The notes beneath the pieces were generated by a model. The model saw nothing but the letters and a program-made list of their open reading frames with translations, was not told the DNA's origin and did not search any database. A program made the translations under genes and the position numbers. 64,000 nucleotides of DNA. Source: Inia geoffrensis. Lineage: Eukaryota; Chordata; Mammalia; Artiodactyla; Iniidae. Below, in pieces: positions 39,542 through 51,062 of this stretch; the stretch's first letter is position 1, and each line of letters opens with the position of its first letter. The DNA lies in assembly GCA_036417435.1 (NCBI GenBank), contig CM070913.1:5622680-5686679 (forward strand). Direction: 5' to 3'.

Positions 39542-39859
39542 TCACACGTGAGTGCAATTGGTTGATGGCGGGGTGTCTATTCGGCTTTTATTTTCTTTAG
39601 TGTCATTAAGAGGTGACTTATCGCGAACGTGGCACTTGAACACCTGCTTATAAGCCTTCCTGAAATTTTCAGAGAGAAACGCGTAAATGATGGGATTCAC
39701 GGAGGAGTTACTGTACGCCAGGCAGTGGGCGGTGATCCGGAAGAGGAAGGAGGTGGGCGTCAGTGGGAAGACCCCAAACTCAGCCCAGAGGTGGATGACG
39801 TGGTGAGGCAGCCAGGAGACCCCGAAAACCACGACCACCACCAGCACCGTCTGCGCAGT
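39542..39859 (-). CDS. GALR1: GALR1 coding exon 3 (residues 245-349 and stop)
   Basis: The exon begins ACT GCG CAG (T245-A-Q) after an acceptor ending CTCCTAG (AG at complement of 39860-39861) and ends with TGA at the complement of 39542-39544. It encodes TM6, ECL3, TM7 and the cytoplasmic tail. The WLPHH stretch (260-264), His267, Glu271 and Phe282, reported as galanin-binding positions in human, are present, as is NPIIY (299-303). The tail ends in NCTHV with Ser/Thr-rich RIDTPPST before it. The tail segment HVRDKSPLND differs from the human segment I recall, while the last 18 residues look identical. Confidence 0.97.
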   Translation of the reverse strand, partial: TAQTVLVVVVVFGVSWLPHHVIHLWAEFGVFPLTPTSFLFRITAHCLAYSNSSVNPIIYAFLSENFRKAYKQVFKCHVRDKSPLNDTKENKSRIDTPPSTNCTHV

Positions 39860-42800
39860 CTAGGAGAAGGAAAAGAAAGGTGATGCATCGATTACAGCAG
39901 GAAGGGAACCCAGCCTTTTACAGCACGCCCTGAGAGAATTTTCTGTGTACTCTCACAGGATCAAGTACGTACTACATCTGCCTTAGGTGTTAACCTTCAC
40001 TTCGCGCAGCAGTTTTGTTCAAAACTCCCCTGGGACCGGCCTTGACCCTCCATAGGGAATAATTGTAGCAGGTGTGTGAAACGCATGTGGATAACAGGAA
40101 GCGTGCTTTGAGTCATGGCAACAGGAACACACAGACTGAACACGGTAACTTTACAACCCGATGCACGGCACACAGTGGGACCGAGCTCAGGGAGGCGGCT
40201 CAGCTGAGCTCATGAACGCTGCTTCCGAGAGTTGCCTCAACAGACAAGAAGAGATGTTTATTTCTCCTTGTTGAACTTGGACAAACTTAGAGACCCCCAG
40301 CACATGCAGTGGGTCCAGAGAGCCATTTCAGGGCCTGTCTCCCTGTTTGCTTGTGTCTCAACCCTTCCCTGCCACTCCTAAATCTGAAACACCTAGAAAT
40401 CAGAGGCAGGGTCCACACGCGTCCTTTGAGGTTTCTGCTGAGCAGATGATGGGAGAAGATCTTCCCTGAGCAAGAACCTCAGCACGAGAGGAGCCTTCCC
40501 TCCCGAGCACCACGTGTGCGCCCCCGTCTCCCCGGTGCATGTGTTCCGAGTGCCCGCCACGGGCTGCAAACCTAAAGGGCCGGGGTTAAGTTTTGGGACA
40601 CTTTTCCTGTGCCCCATCACCTCCAAATCAGGACACGTTGAAAAGCCAACAGTGCAACTAACTGAAAACTCCGTCTCTAGGGATTCGAACAAAAGACAGT
40701 GGGCCATTAACATTTTTTAAACTATAAAATAGAAAGCCATCAGCTGGTTTCTTCCTTAGAAGGTTGTAAGCTGGGCTCAACCGCCTGACGGCAGAACCAG
40801 GGCTGGGTGGGGGGCACTGAGAGGCGACCTCGACTGACCGCTGGCTGTGCGTTCTTCACTCGCTGCCACCAATCCGGGCAGACAGCATCATGATCCGTGG
40901 TGTAGATGAGGACGCTGAGACCCAGCCTGGCTAGGACAGTGCCTGCTGCCCACCCACACACCGCCCCCCCGCGGGATGCAGAGTTACAGCTGGAGGCCGG
41001 TCTCTGTGATCCCTAACCGTGCTCTGAACAGCGGTCGCTCGGGTAGAGAACATCCCACAAGGTCTGCCTGGTTAACGGCAGCCGCATCCCCGTCTCTGAG
41101 CACCCAGGGCTGTCTGGACCGCAGAGCCTTAGGGCAGCTCTGTGGGCTCAGTCCTGTAACTGAATCACAGGGGGGACGTTTGCCGGCTTGCTGTCCTGCT
41201 CCAGCGCCCATCCCCCTCCACTCTCTTCTAGGGCGTTTGCTCCTCGAAGGTGAAAGGCATATTAAGGACACGAGAGAGAGAGTTGCTTCCCACCTCTCCC
41301 CTGAGACTGGGAATCCAGTAGCCTCTCTTCCTCCTCAGATCAAGCCCAGGCTGTGATGCTCTAAAAGGCTGTGTTGAACATGCAGAGTGGAAACGTGACC
41401 ATCTGAAGCCCTGCTCGCCAGGACACCTCCCAGAGCAGGAGAGCGTGGGTGCACCCATCATCCCCTCCCAGTCACGACCCTAAATCCACTGTAAGCACTA
41501 CCTGGTGGTCCCCTGTCCACCTTCCCCTCTAGAGAGACTGGGATCTCTACTGGGATCCACAAGTGTGTGTGTGGGAGGTTGAGGGGAAGGAGAGAGAAAG
41601 AAGGAAGGAGGCTTCTTTCTCCTACAACCTCACAGGGTGGAGCAAAGTGATTCCACGACTAGGAAACCACTGTGGACCCACACATTCTTACCCGGGAGAA
41701 GCGCAGACCCCGGCCCTGCAGGGATGTTCCCACCTGACAAGATGACTTTCCTATTACTCCCCATGAATTAGAATCCTGCTGTTAAGGACAACAACACCCT
41801 GAAGGTAAGGACTTAGGTTCCTCCAGGAGGGACACGAGGTAGCAGACTGACTCGGAGAAGAAGTCTGTCCAAGACATGGGCTGGAAGCCAGGAAACCCAG
41901 GCAGAAATGGGAGAGGAGATGCTCAGACCTCAGGTCGAGGTCAAGGTGAACGCGGTGGTCAGCGGGGCTGGAGATGAGAGCTAAGCTCACCATCAGAAGG
42001 TGCGCGGATCGTGCAAAAGCCAAGGACCGACGTCAGCCATAAACGGGTTAACGACCTTTGAAAAATGATGTCACCTCCCTGGGCTTCACTTTCCTGGCCT
42101 GTGAAGAGGGTGACCCAACCTGCTGATTCCCTGACTGGGCCTGGTCCATTTCAACACTTCAAACAACTCAGGTACAAACCTGCTGACAGGTTTTTATAGG
42201 GTGGCAGGTATACAGATTGAAGCCACCGACCACATGACACACAAAGCAAACAAGCAATCTGCTCACATATATTAAGGGATTGTCTGCTATCAATCTGTTC
42301 ATCCATTAGTGTGCGGGATACATTCCCAGATGATTTAATAAAAACCATCTAGACATAATTACACCTACAAATAGAACGGAACACATCATCTGTTCTTTCT
42401 AAGACAAGAAGATCTCTGTGCTTCACAAAATACTCTCTGGATATTGTTTCATTGTTCCTTTTAGGAAGTTCTTACTAAGTACCAGGCTTAGGGCAGAAAT
42501 ATGCCCCAGCAGCTTACTGATTAGAGCCATATTGTATCTTTGCATCATTGTAGGGCAATGGGCAGTATGGTATGTTTTCTTTGGGGTGTTTGTTACTGTC
42601 TGTTTACCCAAGTCCATTCAAAATCTATCTTTTATTTTTAGCAGTTCCACTGGTCTTTTCAGAACCATGAACGAGGTTCTTTTTCTTGGTCTACCTGTGG
42701 CTTTGAAATGTGACTGGATTACAATTACAATATAAATCAGGAAAGAATGCTCAATCGGTACTTATATAAACTATATCATTTATCGAAGCCTGTTCCCAAA

Positions 42801-45800
42801 CGAGTTTAACAGAACGTTTGTGCTCCCAGCTTAGTGTCAGCAAGGGTTCACTATTTATTTTCTGCCTGTTTCACAGGCATTCAGCCTGTCAGAGCGGGTA
42901 CAGCAGCGGGCGCCCTGCACACGGGCCCTGGCGCTCAGCCCCGCAGCCCTGGAGGCGTCCACACGGCCATGGCGTCACGTTAGGCGAGCACATCCCCGCG
43001 TGTAGGCAGAGGCGGTACATGGCTTCTTCCTCTGTCTCCTTTGCAGCAGAGGCTTGCTGCAGATGCCTCTGGGTCCAGGGAACTGGGAAGACATGGGAGG
43101 GAATGCAGGAAGGAAGTCCACACTGCAGGACAGGGCCTGCAGCCACCACTGCTTCCAACACCCGACTCAGAAAGCAGGCGCCTGGAATACGCCAGCTCCT
43201 GGTCAAGAACTGGTCAAAATAAGGCGTTGTACTAACAACCACAAACCCGGGTTTCCAGCAGATCAGCGCGCCATCATCATGCAGGGCAGAGCTTTGCGAA
43301 AATTCTGGCATCTAGGCCTCACGCCCGATGGCTCTGCTTCCATAGCTCACGGGGATTAGGTACCTGCTCAGGTACCTGCCTTTCTAAACATCTCAGTCGG
43401 GTGTTTGAAGAACCGCTGAAGAATTCCACAAAGGCCACAACAAAAGCAAATCATCTCATCTGCCCCAAGTGAAAGGCTAAAGTATTTCCTCAATGTTCAC
43501 AGCGCCTAGGCTGACCCACACCGTCTCCTCGGTAGGATTCACAAAAGCGGCTACCTCTCTTCTCCTTTGAAAGGTCAGCAGGTAAAGACACAAGTCCCCT
43601 CTGTGGGGAATGAGGCTATTTTCATTTCTTACAGCATCATTGGCCTCAATCACAGATGGATGTGCACCCGATGCACCTCCTATTTTCCCCACGTGTCCGT
43701 GCAGAGCACAGAGCCACCGTATCATCGTCTGATAGAGAAGACGTCATCACTTAAGGTCATGTGCTAAACCTCTGTACTAATTCCTATACTTGAGGTTGGG
43801 TGCTTTATTAGCCTGTCTTCTTTTTACGCCTCACTCTGAAAGTATCTGGATAATACTAATTTCTCCTCCTCTGAGATGCTCCTTTTCAAGCCATCTGAGA
43901 CATCCGTTTTTTTTTTCTTCAAAGAATTTTATTCATAATCCGTCTAATGGAACTTGGCAGAGAAGAAAAGAGTGACTGAAAGATGAGAGTGATGAAATAC
44001 ATTTTGTAAATTGTATAAATGACGGCCAAAAAGCTTGCTGAATTACTTCAAGCCAGAAGGGGAAAAAAAGAGCAGCTGTTGAAAGAACCTCGTGGTTGAG
44101 AGGGTACCAAAAGGGCCTCGCATCTGCTTCCTTATTAGAAGGAACCATCCCGTGGGGAGGTCTGTCCCACTGGGAAGTCTCCCGGAAATTGTTTAAGAAT
44201 CTCATTTTAGTATCTAATCAGCCTTGTGCCAGAAAACATTTCTTTCTGTCCAGCGGAGCCTGGCCTTAACCAAGCACAGGGCTCTGTACTATGATTACTA
44301 CTATTTTGGCCACGGAAATCACACTCTTCATTTGTATCTTCCTCCAAACATGCAGCATAACTGTTCGGCACGTTTGTGATGAAAGACCTAACTCTCTGCC
44401 CCGTGAGTGCTACCAGCCTTAACACTAAGGGGTCCCCAGGTGGGTGGATACAACACAGAGGAAGGCGCCCTACTCAGCCTCTGAGAGGGGAGCTGGAAAC
44501 GGGCTCAGCGGAAACGAATGAACTATCAAAATCTTATCACATCACCCCGTCATCTGCCAGCAACTGAACATGTATACACACCAGGAACACTTTTCTGCAC
44601 AAAGACCCGGGGAAGCATCACCATGAGACGATCCAGTCTCCGCCTTCAGGGTTGACAGTCAAGCTGGCTTTCCATCCTGGACCCTCTGCTCTTCCCCCCG
44701 CTGTCTCCCGTAGGCTTGTCCTTGTTCTCCTCTCTCCCATTCCCTCTTCCCACGCCACCCCTGCACCTGTGTGCCATCCCTTGCCTAGACGCAGGTGCAC
44801 ACACACACACACAGGCCCCAGCACCACACTCTATTTGTTCTGCGCCAACAAAGAGGCAATTAAATACATCAAAAGAGATCTGCCATCTGTTCAGTGGTTA
44901 TTAAGGGTCAGAGGTTGTGAGCATTGAAGAGAAAAGCTTCCCTCCTCCAAATGCTGAGAACTTCTCCCATGGTAAGAACTGCATTTACACATACGTATAT
45001 AATATATACCCACACGTATATATGTACACACACACACACACCCCATGCACACATGTATACACATAAAACCAAATGATGTAAATGTTAAACTAATGACTGA
45101 TCTTTAGATCATTTTACTGTAAAACAGAAGCTTTTCTAATCATTTCTTCCAAGATCTATTTTCATTTTTTTTTTGATTTTTTTTTTTTTTTTTTTTTTGC
45201 GGTACGCGGGCCTCTCACCGTTGTGGCCCCTCCCGTTGCGGAGCACAGGCTCCGGACGCGCAGGCTCAGCGGCCATGGCTCACGGGCCCAGCCGCTCCGC
45301 GGCATGTGGGATCCTCCCGGACCGGGGCACGAACCCGTGTCCCCTGCATCGGCAGGCGGACTCTCAACCACTGCGCCACCAGGGAAGCCCTATTTTCATT
45401 CTTTTAATCACTTTTTCTCCTCTGGAACCTCCACAATTTCTCTCCAACCGCTTTCAAATATAGAGACTAAAACTAACTGTAGCATGCAAATAAGATCCAG
45501 CCAACGCTAAGGAAAAGTTTTATTTCCTTCCTGCCTAGAGGCAGCAAATCTTCGGCATCAATCGTAAGCAGGTGCCACGTTCCAAGGGCATAACCTCTGC
45601 GGAAGTTCAGCGAGCCCCCACCCTCCCCAAGGGTGTTAACCTCTTCAAATGCAAGCTAAATTTTGTGCTTTTTAACCAACTCTCTGCTATTTCTTTTCAC
45701 GGACTCCAAGAACAGGTGTGTTTTTAGCCACATTCTTGTTTATAAACAAGGAAAAGCCAGGAAGAGCTGCACTTTATTTATGCAGAAGTTTTTAAAGCAA

Positions 45801-48800
45801 ATATGATTAAACTATAATTTCTGCAAATTACGTGTCCTTGATCATAATAAATATTCAGAAGGAAAAACAAGGTATTTTAAGATGTTTTGAGTAATATTTG
45901 CGGGTAAAGATTCCGCTTACAATCTCCTCCTCCCTAATCACGTGGTCTAATAATCTTACCAACTTTCATGCTACTTTCTAAGAACCAGAGATGATATAGA
46001 TATTATCTGAATAAGAGGTAAATTAATCCTGATTTGTAAAACAGTTTTTCCTCGACATGTGAAGTGTGATAAACTGCAGGATGTTAGATGCTGTAACACT
46101 CTTCAGAAGCTTCTGGAATTCCGAATTCAAGGGATGAAAAAGACAATTAAGAATGGGCTGAGGGCGTCCCTGGTGGCGCTGTGGTTGAGAGTCCGCCTGC
46201 GGATGCAGGGGACACGGGTTCGTGCCCCGGTCCGGGAAGATCCCACGTGCTGCGGAGCGGCTGGGCCCGTGAGCCGTGGCCGCTGAGCCTGCGCGTCCGG
46301 AGCCTGTGCTCCGCAACGGGAGAGGCCACAGCAGTGAGAGGCCCCTGAGGCCCCTCCCATTTTTAGTTCTCTGCCCTCGGGGCCAAAGTCAGCACAGGTC
46401 TGGGAGGAAGAGAGACGAACAGCGCATCGGCTACTGAGGCTTCGGGGAGAGGCTGTAACAACACTCTCTCGAAAGATGATTAAGACAGGGCCTCCTGGAA
46501 TCACATCAGAGACGGTCAATACACAGTAACATGACTGTAGTTCCATGCAAAGTATGGATCCAGCCACTCGACACTGTCCCAACCAACCTAGAACATACCT
46601 TCTCAAGAGGCTTAGAATCCAGAAAATGCACCTTTCCTCCCGTCCCGAGACCTCCGCCCACGTTTTCGTGCAGCACGGTCACCTGGCCACCCTCAACAGC
46701 TCACGTCCCATTTCTACCCTCTGCCTGATGGTAAGAGGCTCATTTCAAATCTCTGTACCCGGGAACCAAAACGTCACAGGCACTGGGTGGCTGCAAGGAG
46801 AGCTAAGAGTACGCGTACACGGAGCTCTAGAAACGCGCGCGGGCTGTAAGTCCACGAGTATTTTTACCTTTTTCTTCGATGCCTCTGACTTCTTTGACAC
46901 ATTCTTCAACTTTTTATGCAAATGATGAAGAACCTGAAAAACACAGACTAATAAACTCGGTTTGTCTCAGACCCACACATCACTGTCCATTTTGCATCGA
47001 CACTTCTTGACGTCCTGGAATGGGACCACCATCACTTACAACGTCGTTCCAACTGAAATTCACATGAGGCGGTGGCGTCATGATGACTAAGAACTGCCAA
47101 GGACACCTGTTCCTCTAACCCTGAGGGGTGCCCAGGTGCCATCTGCGGCCGGAGCGCCTGCTGGCAGAGAGTGCTGGTGCAGGGAGCTCTGCGGTTTCGT
47201 CCAGAAAGAGCCACACCGCTACCCATATGTGCACCCTCGTTGGTCTCCCTTCCACCTTGGTTTCCCCCAAGATTCAACATGTTAACAATCCCCAGGTCCC
47301 TGCCGCATGTTAAATCCTAGATACGTGTAAAAACCACAGACTGCCCTCCAGCATCACTGATGACTGGCAGGCCGTTCAGCAAGGCTCTGCAATCAATGTC
47401 CCATCAGGAAGGCTTCCAGGGAGACACTGGTTTCCTTCCTTAGAGAAACTAGCTGTGTCTTCTCTCGCCAATGTCGTATACTCAGGAGACATGATGTGAG
47501 TCACTTTGGTTCTATGTCAGAATTTACAACATAAGCTACACAACAGGGCCGAGACGGCTGTACATAGGCCACACTGGTGTTGAGTTCTTTGTTACGTCCC
47601 ATCCGAGTGAAAAATCTAAGGAAAATTAGCTCTGGGTGACTAAGGGCTTTAAACTGTCCACCGGTTACTCAATGAGTCTCTCCAGAAACTGGAAGCAGTG
47701 TTCCAGCCACCTCTCTGTCCCCCTGAAGCACCGCGGCGCGGAAGTAATTTCATGGAACTGGACTTATTGTGAAAGCCTGCTCCTTTCGGCTGGATGCAGC
47801 CCTTCTGGAGGGCCCTTCCCTGATTGTGAAGCCACGGGACTTATTCACACCCTCACGATTCCTATGCAGGTCAAGCAGCCATCATGGGGGGCATGAATTT
47901 CCGACTCCAAATTCCCAGCTCTACTGAGATACTTCTCACTTCCTACAGAGGCTTAGCATCCTCTGCAAGACAAGCCTTTCACCTGCTACAGGGACATTGG
48001 GGATCACTCTCTGCACATTGACAACGGGTTAGTTTACTGTCCTGCCAACAGAGACTGGGGTATAAAAAATCAAATCTAAGGCAAAGATAGAAGAGAGGCT
48101 TTGGCAGGAACAAACGAGGAGAACTTTCAAGGGGAAGGAAAGGGCTGGGCAGGACCCCGCCTGGAGAGGACCGGCCTGGCGAGGTTCTTTGGGGTCAGCC
48201 TTCCCAGAAGACCGAAAGCAGGGGACAAGAGGAGACGCAGCAAAACAAAATCAGAGAGGGCCACCTGGAGAGGACTCCATATGGAAAAGTCAAATGTTAC
48301 CTGCTTCATTAACACTACCCTGGGGGTTGCTCATTCCTTCCACAAACTCGGGGTGGGGGTGGGGGGATCACGTCTGGTAACTGCAAAACGCCTAAGGAAT
48401 GTTGCTGAGTGGTCAGTGAAGAAAACACCCAAGTACGTTTGGAATGAATATGCAAAATATTACCTTGAATTCCAAAGAAAGTTCCAGTTATGCTTAAAAG
48501 CAAACTATTTCCATATAAAAAATATCCCAAAGATCATGTATTTTTTTTTGAATTTTTGAAAAAATTTAAATTTTGCCCTGTGTGTGACTTGTATAAATTC
48601 TCAAATGACAGAAATGTAACCTAATTTATTCCTAGACATTTACCTTGTTGTTTCCATTAAGGAGACCTGGATTATGTTCCCCAAAGACTTTCGGGAAATG
48701 AAGGAAGAGTGTGCTTCAGGTCTACTCCACGTCATGGAGAAGCAAATATTGTCAGGCCCGTGCCCCACAGGCCCCCAGCAATTTGCCCCTCTCTCGGGGG

Positions 48801-51062
48801 GCCGGGGATCCCTGCACTGAGATCCCCCCTGGACCCTTTACCAACTTCATAATCTGGGTCAGCAGCTTCACTGCTCCAGAAGCCTCCTTCCTGCTCAATA
48901 AAATATGCACAGTAGCTCCAAGCCACTGGGCGGCCTGCAGATTAAGTGAGATAGCGCACGCTGGAGACCGCTGGGCTGTGCAAACCAAGCCTTGATTTGC
49001 ATTTGCGGAAGATGAAATGAATAAAACAGCCATTTCCCGAACGGCTGCAGTGATCTCCCAAGTTCCCCAATTACCACATGTCTTTATATAAAACCCTTTG
49101 ATGCAGGACATTCTTTCAGATCACATCCAGAAATGATACCATTCAAAACAGACATAACTCAACACAGATGACGTGGGGGGAGGGGACCAACAAAACCAGG
49201 TGGCTTTTAGTCAAGATTTCTGCTGGGGGAAAAAAAAAAAATTCTATGAATTGAATATAAGAAATGAATGCTGTTCTACCTCATCTGATCATTCAGAGTC
49301 CTAGAGTCCCGTCCTTATGAGAAATAGAATGAGAGATACGGAGAGAGAGAGAGATGAAGATAAAATGGTGGAAATTTCAGAATGCGGTTACAGCAGTATT
49401 TTTCTCATGGTGATGGGTCTGGGGAGGGTGTGTGGGGGAGACCGGAGCTCACCCCGTGAATCACGTCTCATGACTAATATCCAGCATATACTTTTACTCC
49501 AGTATAAACAAGACTTTCAGATCAGTATAAAATCTTCAGACTCATGTGTTGTTAATGAAAGAGAACGTGATTGTGCTGAGCTACGGGGGGGGGGGGGGGG
49601 GCGGGGGGGGCTTGCACCAGGAAGGTTAACAGCCATTTTCCCAATAAGGAGGTGCAGGGGTAGGGGACCAGAGGTGTGTCAACAGTGTGTCTCTCAGCGG
49701 CAGGGTTTTAGACCTGCCACCTGAGTCACTTCATATTCCTCACCCCTTCCTAAAAGGGCTGAAACGGGAAACAGCAGCTGGAAGCCCATCCATCCCGAGT
49801 TCTCTGGAGACTCCCTCAAGACTCCGTGAAGAAATACTGCCTAAGCACTTGGATTTGTAACGCCCAACCTGTGTATAGGTCGAAAGTCAAAGCTCTGTCG
49901 CCAGAAGCAGCGGCTTCACAGAGCCGGTTCCCCCCCCGCCCCCCACCCCGACCCTGTGCACCCCGCGGGCAGGGAAATCTCCCCATCGGGCCCTGCTGAG
50001 GGCCGCGGAGGGGCGCGGACCCTCCACCTGGCAAAGGCGTGCGCTCAGGAGGATGGAGCGCTCGCCGTGACCCTGCGGCCACGTGGGGTGGCCCTCGCGC
50101 GGGCTGAAGGGGCGGCGCGGCTTTCCCCTACTGAGAAGTGGGCGTTGACGCCGCCTTCCGCCGGGACAACCTCAGGACCCCGGGCCGGGGCGAGAGGACG
50201 GGCGCCCGGGAGTTGCCCAAACTCCGAGGAACTTCCGCGCAACGTCAGACCCGCGAGCCCAAGCCGAGGCCGGGGGAGCAGGAAAGGGTCACCGCGTGGT
50301 CCCCGCAGAAAACTCTGGGGAATGAGGGCAAAGGGGCGGGGCCGCTGCGGGTCCCGGGAAGGGGTGCGGGGACGCAGGAGCCGCCTCGGGGCCCACCTTG
50401 GCGTAGCAGAAGCAGATGAACAGGAGTGGCAGCAGGTAGCCGAAGACGAAGGTGCACACCACGTAGGCCTTCTTGTGGCGCTGGCTGGACCACTGCTCCC
50501 AGCAGAAGGTCTGGTTGCTGACGCCCCGGTGGAAGAGGCGCTGGTGGTAGGCCACCGGCGAGGCCATGGCGATGGACAGCGCCCAGATGACGCCCACGCC
50601 CAGCAGCGCGTTGCGGGACACCCGCAGGGCGGAGGAGCGCCGCGAGTGCACGATGGCCACGTAGCGGTCCACCGACATCGCGGCCAGGGTGAAGATGCTG
50701 ACCAGCATGGACACGGTGAAGAAGTAGTGGACGAACTTGCAGATGAAGGCGCCCAGCACCCAGGTGGGCAGGGCGTACACCGTGGCCTGGAAGGGGATGC
50801 AGAAGAGCAGGTAGGCCAGGTCGGCGATGCTCAGGTTGAGGATGAACAGGTTTGTGGTGCTGCGCGGCTTCCCCGGCTTGCTGCGCGCCAGCACCGTGAT
50901 CACCAGGCTGTTGCCCAGCACGCCGAGCACGAAGATCAGGCCGAACACCACCAGCGTGATGAAGTTCTCCACGCCGATGCCGAAAAGAGGCCTGGGCTCG
51001 GGGGCGGGGGGCTCGGGCCCGCTCGCGTTCCCCTCACTGAGGTTCCCGGCCGCCAGCTCCAT
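39542..51062 (-). CDS. GALR1: Galanin receptor type 1, complete three-exon coding sequence
   Basis: The spliced coding sequence is complement(join(39542..39859,46868..46933,50397..51062)), 1050 bp, giving 349 residues plus TGA, the human GALR1 length. The product is a plasma-membrane class A GPCR for the neuropeptide galanin, known to couple to Gi/o and lower cAMP. Seven hydrophobic segments lie near residues 34-56, 70-92, 106-129, 150-170, 198-221, 247-270 and 282-305. Visible landmarks are N-glycosylation sites at N7, N12 and N183, the Cys108-Cys187 pair, DRY at 132-134, NPxxY at 299-303 and a likely palmitoylated Cys320. The ligand-contact residues reported for human GALR1 (His264, His267, Glu271, Phe282) are all kept. 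Both introns are phase 0 (after K222 and K244). No stop or frameshift interrupts the coding exons, so the gene looks functional. No second gene lies nearby. Confidence 0.97.
45167..45389 (-). mobile_element. CHR-type SINE in GALR1 intron 2, sense to the gene
   Basis: Poly-T, gcggtacgcgggcctctcac, ending ccaccagggaagcc. The duplication ctattttcatt flanks it at 45156-45166 and 45390-45400. It is on the minus strand like GALR1, so it is transcribed in its own sense within the pre-mRNA. Confidence 0.95.
46162..46345 (+). mobile_element. CHR-type SINE in GALR1 intron 2, antisense, tail lost
   Basis: gggcgtccctggtggcgctg to agcagtgagaggcccc. The normal ending (gcgtaccgc plus poly-A) is absent and the sequence moves straight into unique DNA, so the tail was deleted or replaced. 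It lies about 520 bases from exon 2. Confidence 0.92.
46868..46933 (-). CDS. GALR1: GALR1 coding exon 2 (residues 223-244, third intracellular loop)
   Basis: This 66-bp exon is too short to appear as an ORF. The minus strand reads an acceptor ending TTTTCAG (AG at complement of 46934-46935), then 22 codons giving VLHHLHKKLKNVSKKSEASK plus KK, then the donor GTAAAA starting at 46867. The lysine-rich product is the cytoplasmic loop between TM5 and TM6 that contacts G protein. Its phase (0/0) joins exon 1 and exon 3 exactly. Residue 225 is His here, where I recall Asn in human; residue 234 is Val against human Met. Confidence 0.95.
46934..50396 (-). other. GALR1 intron 1 (3463 bp)
   Basis: This is a phase 0 intron with donor GTGGGC and acceptor TTTTCAG. 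The first ~480 bases are GC-rich CpG island. A long G tract (49585-49601, one C, then 49603-49610) lies about 790 bases inside from exon 1. The remainder is mostly unique sequence; I see no full SINE in it. Confidence 0.9.
49585..49610. repeat. Poly-G tract in GALR1 intron 1
   Basis: Seventeen G, one C, then eight G on the plus strand (C-rich on the transcribed-RNA strand). It is a G-quadruplex-capable sequence on the template strand of GALR1. Confidence 0.9.

Larger units (their letters stand above)
39860..46867 (-). other. GALR1 intron 2 (7008 bp)
   Basis: This is a phase 0 intron, donor GTAAAA and acceptor CTCCTAG. It contains two cetacean SINEs in opposite orientation (45167-45389 and 46162-46345) and a weak MIR-like scrap near 42055-42125. 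CA-rich microsatellite pieces lie near 44798-44813 and 45028-45055. The rest appears unique, and no other coding exon is recognisable on either strand. Confidence 0.9.

Noticed and set aside
48101..48559. 152-codon frame in GALR1 intron 1
   Set aside because: No family resemblance; composition follows the surrounding intron.
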